Counted from the stretch's first letter, positions 6,520 through 15,671 are shown. The stretch: DNA of 64,000 bases from Corynebacterium falsenii (GCA_001054945.1 JVKJ01000001.1:124001-188000), one strand, 5' to 3'. Program-made: numbers and translations. The notes: generated by a model from the sequence alone, not told the origin.

Positions 6520-6801
6520 ATGCCCAGACAACCCGCAGACTGGCGATGGAAACAAACAGTCAAACGCACACGCCGCAAACTCGAACAACACCCAGAACTC
6601 GCAGTCTGCTGGCTCTGCGGAGACCCCATCGACATGGACCTACCACCACACCACCAACACGCCTTCACCCTCGACCACGTCGTACCCATCGCACGCCAAG
6701 GCTCAATGCACGGCGAAGCCAAACCAGCACACAGAACATGCAACTCAAGCAGAGGCAAAGGACACGACGCGACCAACACCTCAACACTCCTCGAATGGTG
6801 A
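6520..6801 (+). CDS. HNH endonuclease, packaging-associated
   Basis: 93 aa from ATG 6520, after CAGGAGGAACAG. All HNH elements are visible: CWLCGD (about 30-35), LDHVVPIARQG with the catalytic His, and HRTCNSSRGKGHD. Phages with cohesive ends often encode such a protein beside cos and the terminase, where it works with the large subunit in DNA cleavage. The DNA is extremely A+C-rich on this strand, the opposite of the following late genes. Confidence 0.8.
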   Translation: MPRQPADWRWKQTVKRTRRKLEQHPELAVCWLCGDPIDMDLPPHHQHAFTLDHVVPIARQGSMHGEAKPAHRTCNSSRGKGHDATNTSTLLEW

Positions 6802-7096
6802 ACCAACAAGCACAAACACAAAACAAAAAAGAAAATAAAAAATAAAAACAAATAAAAGAAACAAAAACAAAAAACCGAAAACCAACCAGACACACAGCCA
6901 CAGACACCCCGGGGGAGGCCTCCCCGCCCAACAGGTCCCTCCCACCTCCGGGTAGTGGTAGGCGCGTGCACGACCGGGCTACTGATAATGGTTCTACTTA
7001 GCGGTGGGCTACGGATCCACAGTCGAATAGGCAGATTTTGAGCCGGTAAGATTCGCTCACTTTAGGCTGGCAGACCCGTAAAAATCCCGGCTGTCG
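6802..7096. other. Non-coding gap with A-rich tract and palindrome; candidate cos region
   Basis: About 295 bases without a gene. From 6805 to about 6890 the top strand is almost only A and C with long A-runs. GGGGAGGCCTCCCC (6912-6925) is a perfect 14-base palindrome. TGATAAT (6983-6989) resembles an extended -10, with no clear -35. The gap lies between two HNH genes and in front of the terminase genes, and the A/C-rich to G/T-rich switch occurs here. This fits a cos/packaging site, but the nick positions cannot be read. Confidence 0.5.
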
Positions 7097-7624
7097 ATGT
7101 GTAAAACGGTTCTACGTGACGGGGCTACATTTTGCGGCATGGCAGTCCCTTTGAAGATGCGTTCCGCTCCTACGGTTGATGGCAATGGTCGTTGTGGCTC
7201 GACCGCTGGGTATTTTGCTCATCGTGATCGGGGCGAGCATGCATGTGTGTCATGTAAGGACGCTTTGCGTCGTAAGCAGAGTAATTACCGTTCGGTGAAT
7301 GGGCGCGATCATGCGTATGAAGGTCGGCGCGATTATCACAGGAAGGTGTCTACTCCGGAGGGGAAGGCGCGTCAGCGTCTGAGGGAGAAGGAACGTCGGC
7401 AGATGATTCTTCGTCAGTCTGTTTCTGGTTGCGTGGTCTCCGGCGAGGGGAAGAAACTCCGGTCTGCGTATTACGGGGATCGGTGCTACTTGTGTGGAGT
7501 TGGGCTAACGGTGGGGACGTGGACGATGGATCATGTCATTCCGTTGAGTCGTGGTGGGCTTCATTTGTTGTCGAATATGCGTCCGTGTTGTCGGTCATGT
7601 AATTCGCAGAAGGGGAATGCATGA
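7097..7624 (+). CDS. HNH endonuclease with CGS-GY-H-RGE-CxxC knuckle
   Basis: Up to 175 aa; ATG 7097 is the longest start, ATG 7139 or 7157 are possible, none with a strong ribosome-binding site. Residues 31-60 contain RCGSTAGYFAHRDRGEHACVSC, a Cys/His knuckle shared with the terminase small subunit next door. The C-terminal 50 residues are a complete HNH: CYLCGVG, MDHVIPLSRGG, NMRPCCRSCNSQKGN. The stop overlaps the next ATG (ATGA). Probably takes part in cos cleavage with the terminase. Confidence 0.75.
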   Translation: MCKTVLRDGATFCGMAVPLKMRSAPTVDGNGRCGSTAGYFAHRDRGEHACVSCKDALRRKQSNYRSVNGRDHAYEGRRDYHRKVSTPEGKARQRLREKERRQMILRQSVSGCVVSGEGKKLRSAYYGDRCYLCGVGLTVGTWTMDHVIPLSRGGLHLLSNMRPCCRSCNSQKGNA

Positions 7625-8253
7625 CTGAAAAAGTTCCTGCGGTTTCTAGGAAGCAATGCGGTTCGGTGGCGGGTTACCGGCAGCATATTAAGCGTGGGGA
7701 AAAGACGTGCTCGGAGTGCCGGGCTGCGCAAGCTGCGAAGCAGAGGGAGCGTCGGGCTGGGAAGGTCCCTAAGCGGGGCGAGTCGCGTGAGAAGAAGCGT
7801 CATCGTCAGGAGATGGAGGGCGCTGAGATTGTTGACCGGATTGGGGCAACGTCTAAGGGGGATTATCCGGTGTTTTTGCAGGCCCCTGGCCGTCAGTTGT
7901 GGGACGCGATTAGGTCTGAGTATGACTTGGGGCCCGCTGCGATCACGGTTTTGACAGAAGCTTGCCGGATGAAGGACAGGCTGGAGCGTTTTGAAGCGGC
8001 TTTGTCGAAGAATTCGACGTTGTGGTTTGAGTTGGGCGAGTCGGAGGAGCGTTTGAACGGTCAGGTAGAGGTGAATGTCGTGGTGAACAACATGGTTGGC
8101 GAGGCTCGGCAGATGCAGGCGGCGGTGGCTACTGCTTTGAACAAGATTGGGGTGCTGAAGCCTGCTGAAGAAAAGGGTGGCGATGTTGATGTGATGGATG
8201 AGATCGCGAGGAAGCGTGCTGCTCGTCTCGAGGCTGCTGGACGTGAGGCGTAG
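7621..8253 (+). CDS. Terminase small subunit
   Basis: 210 aa. Residues 11-45 hold the QCGSVAGYRQHIKRGEKTCSEC knuckle, then a basic stretch (KRGESREKKRHRQEME). The body is helical (LWDAIRSEYDLGPAAITVLTEACRMKDRLERFEAAL), as in P27-type small terminases, with a C-terminal basic helix. It recognises the packaging site and loads the large subunit. ATGA overlap with the upstream HNH gene. Confidence 0.8.
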   Translation: MTEKVPAVSRKQCGSVAGYRQHIKRGEKTCSECRAAQAAKQRERRAGKVPKRGESREKKRHRQEMEGAEIVDRIGATSKGDYPVFLQAPGRQLWDAIRSEYDLGPAAITVLTEACRMKDRLERFEAALSKNSTLWFELGESEERLNGQVEVNVVVNNMVGEARQMQAAVATALNKIGVLKPAEEKGGDVDVMDEIARKRAARLEAAGREA

Positions 8254-9762
8254 TTGGTGGCGGATCATCGTTTGTGGGTTCCGCCATCGGTTGTTGAGCC
8301 GGTGTCAGAGAATGTGGGTGAGCAGGTTCCACCGGTTTTCCATGCGCCAGAGTGGAAGTCTTCTGCTGGTGATGATGTGGTGGATTTCGCTGCGGCGTTA
8401 GGTATGGATATGTTGCCGTGGCAACAGTTGGTGTTGCGGAATGCTTTGGCGGAGCAGCCTCGGACGGGGAAGTGGGATGCGTTTCAGGTTGGGTTGGTAG
8501 TGCCTCGCCAGAATGGCAAGAATTTTGTGGTTCGGGCTCGTCTGCTTGCGGGGTTGTTTTTGTTTGGGGAAGAACGACTGGTGCACACAGCCCACGTTTT
8601 TAAAACTGCTCACAATGAGTACATGGCTCTCGTGGAGATCATTGAGAAGAATCCGTCACTTTTGCGGAAAGTGGCGAAGATGCCGGATTCCAAGGAAACC
8701 GCGATCATTATGAAAGATGGTCGGCGGTTGGATTTTTTGGCGCGTTCCTCTAGATCATCGGGTCGTGGTTTGCAGGGCGATACGGTGATTTTGGATGAGG
8801 CCTTTGCGCTGTCATCGAGGCTGGTTTCTGACTTGTTGCCCACGCTTTCGTCTCGTAGGTCTCCACAAGTTTGGTACACGTCTACTACTGGTTTTGACTA
8901 TTCCGAAACTTTGATCAAGGTGCGTAAAAAGGCTGTTGATAATCCTGAGAGGAATAAGCATCTTGCTTATTTCGAGTGGTCGACTGATGTTAACCGTCTG
9001 GATTGGCAGTCGGAGGAGGCTGCGCAGGTTTCTAATCCGTCTTTGGGTTATTTGCAGTCTTGGGATTGGATCCAGGAGGCGGAACTGGATGTGATGGGGG
9101 AGGAGGAGTATAAGCGTGAGCGGCTTGGGGTGTGGGTTGATAATTCGACGGACGCGGCGATTGGTGTGGATTTGTGGGCCCGCTCGTTCGCGTCGCCGGA
9201 GGCGATGATCGGGGCGAAGGTGGTCCGCCGGTCGTTGGCGTTGGAGGTGACGGCTGATCGTGATCTGGCGGTGTTGGCTGGTGCTGCGAAGCTGAAGGAT
9301 GGCCGTGTGGTGGTGGATATCGTCGCGGCGAAGGGTGGGGTGTCTTGGGTGCAGGATGAGTGTGCACGGGTGGTGAAGAAGCATAAGCCGTATGCCGGGG
9401 TTGTGATCGATAGTTTTAGTGGTGGGGCGGCGTTGGCCCCGCGTTTGGCTGAGGCTGGTGTGCCGGTGTCGTTAGCGTCGACGCGGGATATTACGCAGGG
9501 CACGGCGGAGCTGTTTGATCGTGTGTCGCGGGTGGATGGGGATGGTGAGCCGGATCCGACGGTGCTTCATGGTGCTCATCCTTTGTTGGATGATGCTGCT
9601 CATACGGCGAGGAGGAGGCTTGTTGGTACGTCTAAGACTGCGTGGACGTGGGCGGCGTTTGGTGATGTGAGGGTGGAGCCTTTGCGGGCGGTGACTCTCG
9701 CGGTGCGAGGGCTGGATATGGAGCCTGTGGTGAAACGGAAGAAGGGCGGATTGGTCGCATGA
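8254..9762 (+). CDS. Terminase large subunit
   Basis: 502 aa from TTG 8254 (GTG 8257 also possible), directly after the small subunit. The ATPase shows Walker A VPRQNGKN (83-90) and Walker B VILDE (178-182). The C-terminal RNase H-like nuclease has an acidic strand (LEVTADRDLAVLAG) and VVIDSFSGGAAL. This is the DNA-packaging motor that cuts concatemers and pumps DNA into proheads. Third-position G/T bias is strong. Confidence 0.93.
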   Translation: MVADHRLWVPPSVVEPVSENVGEQVPPVFHAPEWKSSAGDDVVDFAAALGMDMLPWQQLVLRNALAEQPRTGKWDAFQVGLVVPRQNGKNFVVRARLLAGLFLFGEERLVHTAHVFKTAHNEYMALVEIIEKNPSLLRKVAKMPDSKETAIIMKDGRRLDFLARSSRSSGRGLQGDTVILDEAFALSSRLVSDLLPTLSSRRSPQVWYTSTTGFDYSETLIKVRKKAVDNPERNKHLAYFEWSTDVNRLDWQSEEAAQVSNPSLGYLQSWDWIQEAELDVMGEEEYKRERLGVWVDNSTDAAIGVDLWARSFASPEAMIGAKVVRRSLALEVTADRDLAVLAGAAKLKDGRVVVDIVAAKGGVSWVQDECARVVKKHKPYAGVVIDSFSGGAALAPRLAEAGVPVSLASTRDITQGTAELFDRVSRVDGDGEPDPTVLHGAHPLLDDAAHTARRRLVGTSKTAWTWAAFGDVRVEPLRAVTLAVRGLDMEPVVKRKKGGLVA

Positions 9763-11189
9763 GTTTGTCTCCGGTTGAGGTGAAGCGGGTCTTTGACCGT
9801 CTGGGTGGGGTGTTGGCGCGTCAGCAGCGTGAGTGTGACGCGGTGGACTCCTGGCTTCGACCTGAGCTGGACTCTGGTTTCGAGTTGCCTAGGAAGGCGA
9901 CTCGGGAGCACCGCGCACTGCGTGCTTTGTCCCGCACCCCGTGGCTGAAGCTGGTCGTGGACAATGTCGTGCAGGCCATGTACGTCGATTCGGTGGTTGG
10001 TGATGAGGGGAAGATTCCGGAGCTGTGGGGGCTGTGGAATGCGAATAGTCTGCGGGGTGCGCAGATCAGTAATCACCGTGCGATGGTTGCTTATGGGCAT
10101 TCGTATTCGCTGGTGACGCAGGGTTTTAGGGCTGGTGAGCCGTCGGCTCGTATTCGGTTTTTGTCTCCGCGTCGGGTGGCGGTGGAGTATGGCGACGCGG
10201 GTGCTGATTTGTACCCGTCGGCGGCGTTGGAGGCGCTGGATTCGTCGGATGGTGTGAAGCGGTTTCGGCTGTGGCTGCCTGGTGAGGTGTATCCGCTTCG
10301 TTTGGATACGAAGAGCCGGGATACGACGGATATGCAGGGCCTACAGGTGGGTGACGCGCAGTTCACGGGCTTGGATTTTGTGCCGGTGATCCGCTTTGCG
10401 AATCAGCTGGACCTGGATGGGCGGGTGATTGGTGAGGTTGAGCCGTTCATTCCGGCGGCGCAACGTATCAACAAGACCGCCTATGACCGCCTGCTGTCCC
10501 AGCACTTCAATTCCTGGAAGGTGAAGACAGCCACGGGGCTGGATGTGCCGGAACAGCTTGATGAGGACGGTGAGGGCACTGGCCAGGTGGATCAGGACGC
10601 GTCGGAACGGCTGAAGCTGAAGCTTGCGCAGGATGATGTGCTTGTTGGTGGTGACGGAGTGAGCTTCGGGACTTTGGACGCGACTGCGTTGGATCCGTTT
10701 GTGAATTCGTGGAGGGCGGATATTGAAGCCCTGGCTGCTGTATCGCAGACTCCGGCACATGCCCTTACCGGCCAGTTGGTGAACCTCTCGGCGGAAGCAT
10801 TGGCGGCGGCTCGTGCCCCGTTGACGCAGAAAGTGTATGAGCGGCAGATGAACGCCGGTGACGCGTACGCCCGCACTCTGCGGGTGGCTGCTTTGGTCGC
10901 GGGGATGGAGGATATTGCGTCGGACGATCTGGTGCGTGTGACATGGCAGGATATGGAAATTCGTTCGATGGCGCAGGCCGTTGACGCGCTGGGTAAGGCT
11001 AAGCAGATGTTGGAGGTTCCTGCCCGCGCATTGTGGGGCATGATCCCAGGTGTGGAGGCGTCGGACGTGCAGGAGTGGGAGCGTCTGGCGGACGAGCAGT
11101 TCGATAGGGACCCGCTGCATGCGGCGTTTACTCGGCAGTCAGAGTCGACGATTGGTGATGTGACTGGTGGTGATACGTCCGGTGGCTAG
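9759..11189 (+). CDS. Portal protein
   Basis: 476 aa, ATGA overlap with the terminase. It matches the SPP1-gp6-like portal family: N-terminal helices with WLKLVVDNVVQAMYVDS, a central β-rich wing, INKTAYDRLLSQHFNSWKVKTA, and the C-terminal QTPAHALTGQLVNLSAEALAAARAPL crown helices. It forms the dodecameric ring at the capsid vertex through which DNA passes. Confidence 0.92.
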   Translation: MSLSPVEVKRVFDRLGGVLARQQRECDAVDSWLRPELDSGFELPRKATREHRALRALSRTPWLKLVVDNVVQAMYVDSVVGDEGKIPELWGLWNANSLRGAQISNHRAMVAYGHSYSLVTQGFRAGEPSARIRFLSPRRVAVEYGDAGADLYPSAALEALDSSDGVKRFRLWLPGEVYPLRLDTKSRDTTDMQGLQVGDAQFTGLDFVPVIRFANQLDLDGRVIGEVEPFIPAAQRINKTAYDRLLSQHFNSWKVKTATGLDVPEQLDEDGEGTGQVDQDASERLKLKLAQDDVLVGGDGVSFGTLDATALDPFVNSWRADIEALAAVSQTPAHALTGQLVNLSAEALAAARAPLTQKVYERQMNAGDAYARTLRVAALVAGMEDIASDDLVRVTWQDMEIRSMAQAVDALGKAKQMLEVPARALWGMIPGVEASDVQEWERLADEQFDRDPLHAAFTRQSESTIGDVTGGDTSGG

Positions 11190-11208
11190 GACGTATGAGG
11201 GGATCATG

Positions 11209-12315
11209 ATGACGGAGGAGCACCGTCGTCAGCAGGTGAAGCTCACTGAGCAGATCGCTGATGTGGTGCGGAAGCTTTTCCGTAAGCATGTGGACTGGGC
11301 TGATATTGACGGGTCGACGACGGAGTTTGTTCGTCATGCGGTGCCGCAGATCATGATGTATCGGGAAGAGTCCCGCCTGCGGTCGATCAACTACATGCAC
11401 GCTTTTCAGGCGGTGGAGGCTCCGGAGTTGCCGCCGATGATGGAGGAGCCGGATGACTACGACGAGGCGGAGGCTGCGACCACACTGTTGAAGAGTGTGC
11501 GGGGTGTGTTGAAGGCGTTGTCTCGGAAGGGTTATCCGGTGGATGAGGCGATGGATCGGGCTGAGCAGGCTGTCGCGTCGAAGTCGGGGAAGATCGTAGG
11601 GGATGGGGGCAGGAATCTGATTGAGTCGGAGGTTCGGCGGGGGCATGCTGCGGTCGGGTATGCCCGTGTGGTGGACGCGGACCCGTGCCCTTTCTGTGCG
11701 ATGTTGGCTTCTCGTGGTGTGTATTACGAGGGGAAAGAGGCCCCGGGGGCGCAGCTGTACCGGTCGGACGCGTTCAACGCGTCGAACGCCAGGTTCAAGG
11801 GTGATGGGCGGTTCAAGGTTCATGATGGGTGCTGCTGCACGCTTGAGCCGGTGTACATGAAAGACGGGAAGATCACTCTGCCTGGCAATGGGAACCAGTT
11901 GGCGGAGGAGTGGGCGCAGATCGCGTCGGGGAGGCCGGATCCGTGGCTGGCGTGGCAGCGTTGGCGAGAGTCTGGGACGTTGCCGGAGGATTACGACGGT
12001 CCGTTGGAGTCGCGTAGTCGGAAACCGCCGGTGCATGGGCAGAAGTCGGGGCGGCGTAAGAAGCCGGTTCCTGCGAAGCCGTCGGAGCGGAAAGCCGCCA
12101 GTGCTGATTCGGCGGTTCCGGAGTGGTCGAAGGCTGATTTTTTGGAGCATGCGGACACGCTGGATATGCGGGTGCATGCGATTGACGCGGAGATAGCGGC
12201 GCTGAAGTCGCGGGGGCAGACGGATAGGGACGTGCCGGTGCTGGCTTTGGCGCATGAGAAGCGGTTGTCGTTGTCGCGTATTGAAAAGTACCGGAAGAAG
12301 GCCGCCACTATGTGA
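11209..12315 (+). CDS. MuF-like capsid maturation / minor head protein
   Basis: 368 aa from ATG 11209, 6 bases after GAGGGG (11197-11202); ATG 11206 and GTG 11167 (overlapping portal) are alternatives. The conserved core is LIESEVRRGHAAVGYAR followed by DADPCPFCAMLASRGV and VHDGCCCTLEPVY, the Cys/His signature of the MuF/VG15-type family in actinophages. The C-terminal 100 residues are basic and linker-like. Position right after portal fits a protein carried in the head or acting in maturation. Confidence 0.82.
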   Translation: MTEEHRRQQVKLTEQIADVVRKLFRKHVDWADIDGSTTEFVRHAVPQIMMYREESRLRSINYMHAFQAVEAPELPPMMEEPDDYDEAEAATTLLKSVRGVLKALSRKGYPVDEAMDRAEQAVASKSGKIVGDGGRNLIESEVRRGHAAVGYARVVDADPCPFCAMLASRGVYYEGKEAPGAQLYRSDAFNASNARFKGDGRFKVHDGCCCTLEPVYMKDGKITLPGNGNQLAEEWAQIASGRPDPWLAWQRWRESGTLPEDYDGPLESRSRKPPVHGQKSGRRKKPVPAKPSERKAASADSAVPEWSKADFLEHADTLDMRVHAIDAEIAALKSRGQTDRDVPVLALAHEKRLSLSRIEKYRKKAATM

Positions 12316-12381
12316 TGTGAGGCCTGGCCTGGTGCTGGGCGAAAAACACTTTTACGCCAGGTGCGGAAGGAATTTTGAACT

Positions 12382-12936
12382 TTGCCTGAGGATATGAACC
12401 CCCAGCATGAGTCCGAGGAGCAGTCCCAGGAGGACACTCGCCAGGATTCTGACAACCAGACTGACACTAATACTGATTCTGAATCGTCAGAGAGTAAGCC
12501 CACGCCCAATGACGTAGCCAATAAGACTACGGGCGATGACGTGGACGACTCCGACGATGACGATCAGGATGACCAGGATGATGACGAGGGTGGCCAGGAG
12601 TCGCCTGATGTTGATCGCCTGCTTCGGAAGTCACGACGGACGAACCGCGAGAACAAGAAACTCCGCGAGCGGGTGACCGCTGCGGAGCGGAAGCTGAACC
12701 AGCTGCATGTGGCTTTGGAGACCGGCCTGCCACATGAGATGGCTAGTCGGCTGCAGGGCTCGACGGTGGAGGAGCTGAAGAAGGACGCTGAGAAGCTTCT
12801 TCCGCTCGTGTCGCGTGGCTTCGGTGCGCCTGGTCAGGTGCCGGTGGATGGTGTGCTGCGTGGTGATGTCCGGGCTGATCGCCCTGAAGACGTCACCAAT
12901 CTCGATGAGATTGGGGCGCGCATGTATGAAAGGTAG
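12382..12936 (+). CDS. Scaffold protein
   Basis: 184 aa from TTG 12382 (GGAAGG at 12365-12370 lies 11 bases upstream); ATG 12394 is the alternative. Residues 1-80 are highly acidic (Asp/Glu/Gln/Ser), 85-120 a basic coiled coil (LLRKSRRTNRENKKLRERV), and the C-terminus is short and mixed. Acidic, helical and located just before the major capsid gene is the usual picture for a prohead scaffold. Confidence 0.8.
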   Translation: MPEDMNPQHESEEQSQEDTRQDSDNQTDTNTDSESSESKPTPNDVANKTTGDDVDDSDDDDQDDQDDDEGGQESPDVDRLLRKSRRTNRENKKLRERVTAAERKLNQLHVALETGLPHEMASRLQGSTVEELKKDAEKLLPLVSRGFGAPGQVPVDGVLRGDVRADRPEDVTNLDEIGARMYER

Positions 12937-12944
12937 TGCCAACA

Positions 12945-14048
12945 ATGGCTGCACCAAATCATCTTCTGTACACCCCTGAGCAGGCTGCACGTTCCTCTCT
13001 GGCAGCTCTGCGTTACCAGTCCACTCTCGCCCGCACGGTGAACACTGATTTCAGCAATGAGTTCATTGCTGGCCGTGGTGCGACCGTGACGGTGAAGCGC
13101 CCGATCATGATCGATAAGGCGCGGACGTACACCGCTGAGAATCGCAAGAATGAGGACGCGATCACCTACAGCGACCTGTACGAGCCATACACCTCTGTGA
13201 AGATCACTGACCAGGTGTACAACGCCGTGAAGCTGCCTGACGATTTCATGACGTTCACGATCACTGATCTTGAGCAGCAGGTCATCAGCCCGATGGCTGA
13301 GTCTGTGGCGGACGCTGTGAACAAGGCCGTGATCGGTGCGTTCCGTAGCGTTCCTGCGGGGCTGTCTGCGGTGGATAAGGCCACCAAGCCCTACGTTGGT
13401 ACTGATGGCAATGGCTATGACACGATTCAGGCGTTGCGTGCCGCTGGCACTGACTTCGCTGGCTTCGGCGGCAGCGTGAAGGGTGAGGCCACGGTCTCCG
13501 TGAAGCCCACCCAGCTGCAGGCGAACACCCGCGAGCAGGTTCTGCCCGCTATCCGCTCTGCACATCAGCTGCTGTCTCAGCGTGGCGTGCCGATGGTGGG
13601 ACGAACCCTCGTGGTTGGTGCCAACTGGGAGGCCGCACTGCTGGACACCCCGCAGCTGCAGAAGGTCAACGAGGCTGGCGACCAGGGTGGACTGCTGCGC
13701 CAGGCCACAATCGGTCGGCTGTTCGGCTTCACCATCGTGGCCGACTACTCCATTGATCCGAACGAGGCGTGGGCATATCAGCGTGACGCGATCACCCTGG
13801 TCACCCGCACGACCGCTATCCCACGTGGTGCCGCGTTCGCGAAGACGGTGGCAGCACAGGGCTTCACCCTGCGCTACCTGCAGGACTACGACCCTGACCA
13901 CCTGCAGGACCGCGCCGTTGTGGACACTTTCGCAGGTGCGAGTGTCCTCGATGGTCAGCGGATCGTGAAGCTGACCGGTGCCGACGCGATGGTGGAGCCC
14001 GCCTCCACCACGACCACTAACCCGGGATCTTCCGGGACTGGCGCGTAA
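12945..14048 (+). CDS. Major capsid protein
   Basis: 367 aa from ATG 12945, 11 bases after GAAAGG; GTG 12936 is too close to that site. The sequence matches the P22-coat-like/HK97-fold family: N-terminal TPEQAARSSLAALRYQSTLARTV, VTVKRPI, YTSVKITDQVYNAVKLPDD, then GRTLVVGANWEAALLD and a FGFTIVADYSI strand. Codon use is more biased to C-ending codons than upstream genes, as expected for the most expressed phage gene. A hairpin terminator follows. Confidence 0.92.
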   Translation: MAAPNHLLYTPEQAARSSLAALRYQSTLARTVNTDFSNEFIAGRGATVTVKRPIMIDKARTYTAENRKNEDAITYSDLYEPYTSVKITDQVYNAVKLPDDFMTFTITDLEQQVISPMAESVADAVNKAVIGAFRSVPAGLSAVDKATKPYVGTDGNGYDTIQALRAAGTDFAGFGGSVKGEATVSVKPTQLQANTREQVLPAIRSAHQLLSQRGVPMVGRTLVVGANWEAALLDTPQLQKVNEAGDQGGLLRQATIGRLFGFTIVADYSIDPNEAWAYQRDAITLVTRTTAIPRGAAFAKTVAAQGFTLRYLQDYDPDHLQDRAVVDTFAGASVLDGQRIVKLTGADAMVEPASTTTTNPGSSGTGA

Positions 14049-14061
14049 CTCGCGTTCAGTG

Positions 14062-14104
14062 AGCGCCCCCTCGGGCCCCTACTGCGGGGGCTGGGTGGGG
14101 CGCT
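14062..14104 (+). terminator. GC-rich hairpin after the capsid gene
   Basis: AGCGCCCC (14062-14069) pairs with GGGGCGCT (14097-14104), with an inner GCCCC/GGGGC stem. No long T-run follows. It would partly separate capsid from connector expression. Confidence 0.6.
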
Positions 14105-14129
14105 CTTCGCATTGAGAAAGGACGACGAT

Positions 14130-14579
14130 ATGCGAGTCAGACTGATTGACCCGGCAGACCTGGAGCGCTCACTGTCCAGCGATTCCGGACCGATGGACCA
14201 ATCCCTCGCGGGCTGGGTCATTGACATGGTGTCCGCAGCTGCTCTGGATTTAACGCGCCGGGATTGGAACAGCCCGCTGGACGTGCCGCCCGGTGCGATG
14301 GCTGTGCTGGCGCTGGCGGCCCGGCGCTTGTACACCAACCCTGATCGCTTCACTCGTGAGAGTGAGGGTGATTACTCCTACGGGTTGGACGCGACGGTGA
14401 CGAAGGCGGACATTTTCACCCCATCTGAACGGGCGACGCTGTTGGAGTATCGGGGTGCGCGTCGCATGAGGGGTATCGGAACTCTGGGCACGTATCGGGG
14501 TGACACCTATGCGTCGGGTACTCGGTATGTGCCGGATGGGACGGCCTATGGCTTCCCCTGGTATGCGGAGGAGGCGTAA
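14130..14579 (+). CDS. Head-tail connector (adaptor) protein
   Basis: 149 aa from ATG 14130, after GAGAAAGGA. The N-terminal RVRLIDPADLERSL, the helical WVIDMVSAAALDLTRR and VPPGAMAVLALAARRLYTNP fit the gp6/HK97-gp6-like adaptor that binds below the portal. First of four small connector genes in the usual order. Confidence 0.75.
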   Translation: MRVRLIDPADLERSLSSDSGPMDQSLAGWVIDMVSAAALDLTRRDWNSPLDVPPGAMAVLALAARRLYTNPDRFTRESEGDYSYGLDATVTKADIFTPSERATLLEYRGARRMRGIGTLGTYRGDTYASGTRYVPDGTAYGFPWYAEEA

Positions 14580-14957
14580 ATGAGCCTGCGGAGTATGACT
14601 GGTGCCACCGATCAGGTGGTGGTAGTGCTGCGGGAGAACCGCGAGGGGGAGCGGGGCCGGTTGGTTCCGGTGGAGACCGGCAGGGTTCGGCTGTTCTGCC
14701 GGATTCAGCAGTCCACCACCTCGGATATTCAGGCATATGCGACGGCTGGTGCGGAGGGCGTGCTGAATATGAAGCGGCTGTATTGCCGTGAGTTCCCTGG
14801 TGATGATCTGTCACAGGTCATCGATGGGGACGGCATTTTGTACAACGTGGTCGGTGAGCCGAAGAGGCACCGGGGGTCGAGGCGGACCGCGAGGGATGTC
14901 GTGATGTTAAAGCAGGCGAGTGTGAAGAGAGGAGTACGTGATGGCCACGGTGTATAG
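14580..14957 (+). CDS. Head-tail stopper (head closure) protein
   Basis: 125 aa, ATG directly after the previous stop. β-rich with QVVVVLRENREGERGRLVPVETGRVRLFCRI, GILYNVVGEPKRHRGS and a basic C-terminus, as in SPP1-gp16-like closure proteins. Assignment rests on position and β-barrel pattern. Confidence 0.65.
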   Translation: MSLRSMTGATDQVVVVLRENREGERGRLVPVETGRVRLFCRIQQSTTSDIQAYATAGAEGVLNMKRLYCREFPGDDLSQVIDGDGILYNVVGEPKRHRGSRRTARDVVMLKQASVKRGVRDGHGV

Positions 14958-15252
14958 CGGTGTGGGTACGAAGATGGCGAAGCTACCGGGTGTGCAACCA
15001 CTGTTGGAGGAGGGTGCGCAGAAGATTAAGGCGAAGGCTGAGGCTAATGCTGCTGCCCACCGGAAGACCGGTAGATACTCTGGCGCGTTCCGTGTGCGGG
15101 CCGTGCCAGGGAAGAAGGGCGTGGTTGACCGGATTGTGGAGAATACGCACCCCGCTGCGAATGCAATTGAGTTCGGGCACCGTGCTGTGGGGCGTGATGG
15201 TGAGCCTGGCCGGTTCGTGCCGGGTCAGTTCAATCTGACGAGGGCGCTGTGA
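14941..15252 (+). CDS. Tail completion protein (HK97 gp10-like)
   Basis: 103 aa from ATG 14941, behind GAGAGGAG; it overlaps the stopper gene by 17 bases. Basic N-terminal helices (EEGAQKIKAKAEANAAAHRK), then TGRYSGAFRVRA and NAIEFGHRA, the pattern of HK97-gp10/minor-capsid tail-completion proteins. Confidence 0.7.
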   Translation: MATVYSGVGTKMAKLPGVQPLLEEGAQKIKAKAEANAAAHRKTGRYSGAFRVRAVPGKKGVVDRIVENTHPAANAIEFGHRAVGRDGEPGRFVPGQFNLTRAL

Positions 15253-15671
15253 TGACTATCCAACCGACTCATAAAAGGATTGACCCGGCGGTGGTGATTC
15301 GGGACGGTATCCGCACCGGTGATGGTGTGGGGCGTGTGGAGTTCGCGTGGGACGCGGATTACAACCCGGACGAACTACTGACGGTGGTGCAGATCGTGTC
15401 ATCCACGCCTATTGGGAGTCTTCCGGGGCAGCGCTGGGCCTTCCAGGTGCGGGTGAATGTCATTACTACTGGGCCGGATTATGACGCGGCTGCTGATGAG
15501 GCTGATCGGGTGGCTGACGCAATGCTGGCGATAACTGACGTTGGTGACGTGCTGGTTTCTAGTGTCATGTGTGACGGCGAGCCGGTCCGCCTGTCACCAC
15601 ATGACCCGTCAGGAGCTGAGGCCCTGACTTCGACATACTCTGCGATTCTGCGGAGGAAAGGGAGAGCCTAA
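15252..15671 (+). CDS. Tail terminator protein
   Basis: 139 aa; ATG 15252 (GTG 15249 alternative). The pattern VIRDGIRTGDGVGRVEFAW ... VVQIVSSTPIGSLPGQRWAFQVRVNVITTG ... AADEADRVADAML matches the gpU-like terminator fold that caps the tail tube. Stop and next ATG overlap by one base (TAATG). Confidence 0.72.
   Translation: MTIQPTHKRIDPAVVIRDGIRTGDGVGRVEFAWDADYNPDELLTVVQIVSSTPIGSLPGQRWAFQVRVNVITTGPDYDAAADEADRVADAMLAITDVGDVLVSSVMCDGEPVRLSPHDPSGAEALTSTYSAILRRKGRA

Noticed and set aside
12312..12381. Terminator between the MuF-like and scaffold genes
   Set aside because: The possible CTGGGCG/CGCCAG stem needs a bulge and has no T-run at the right place.
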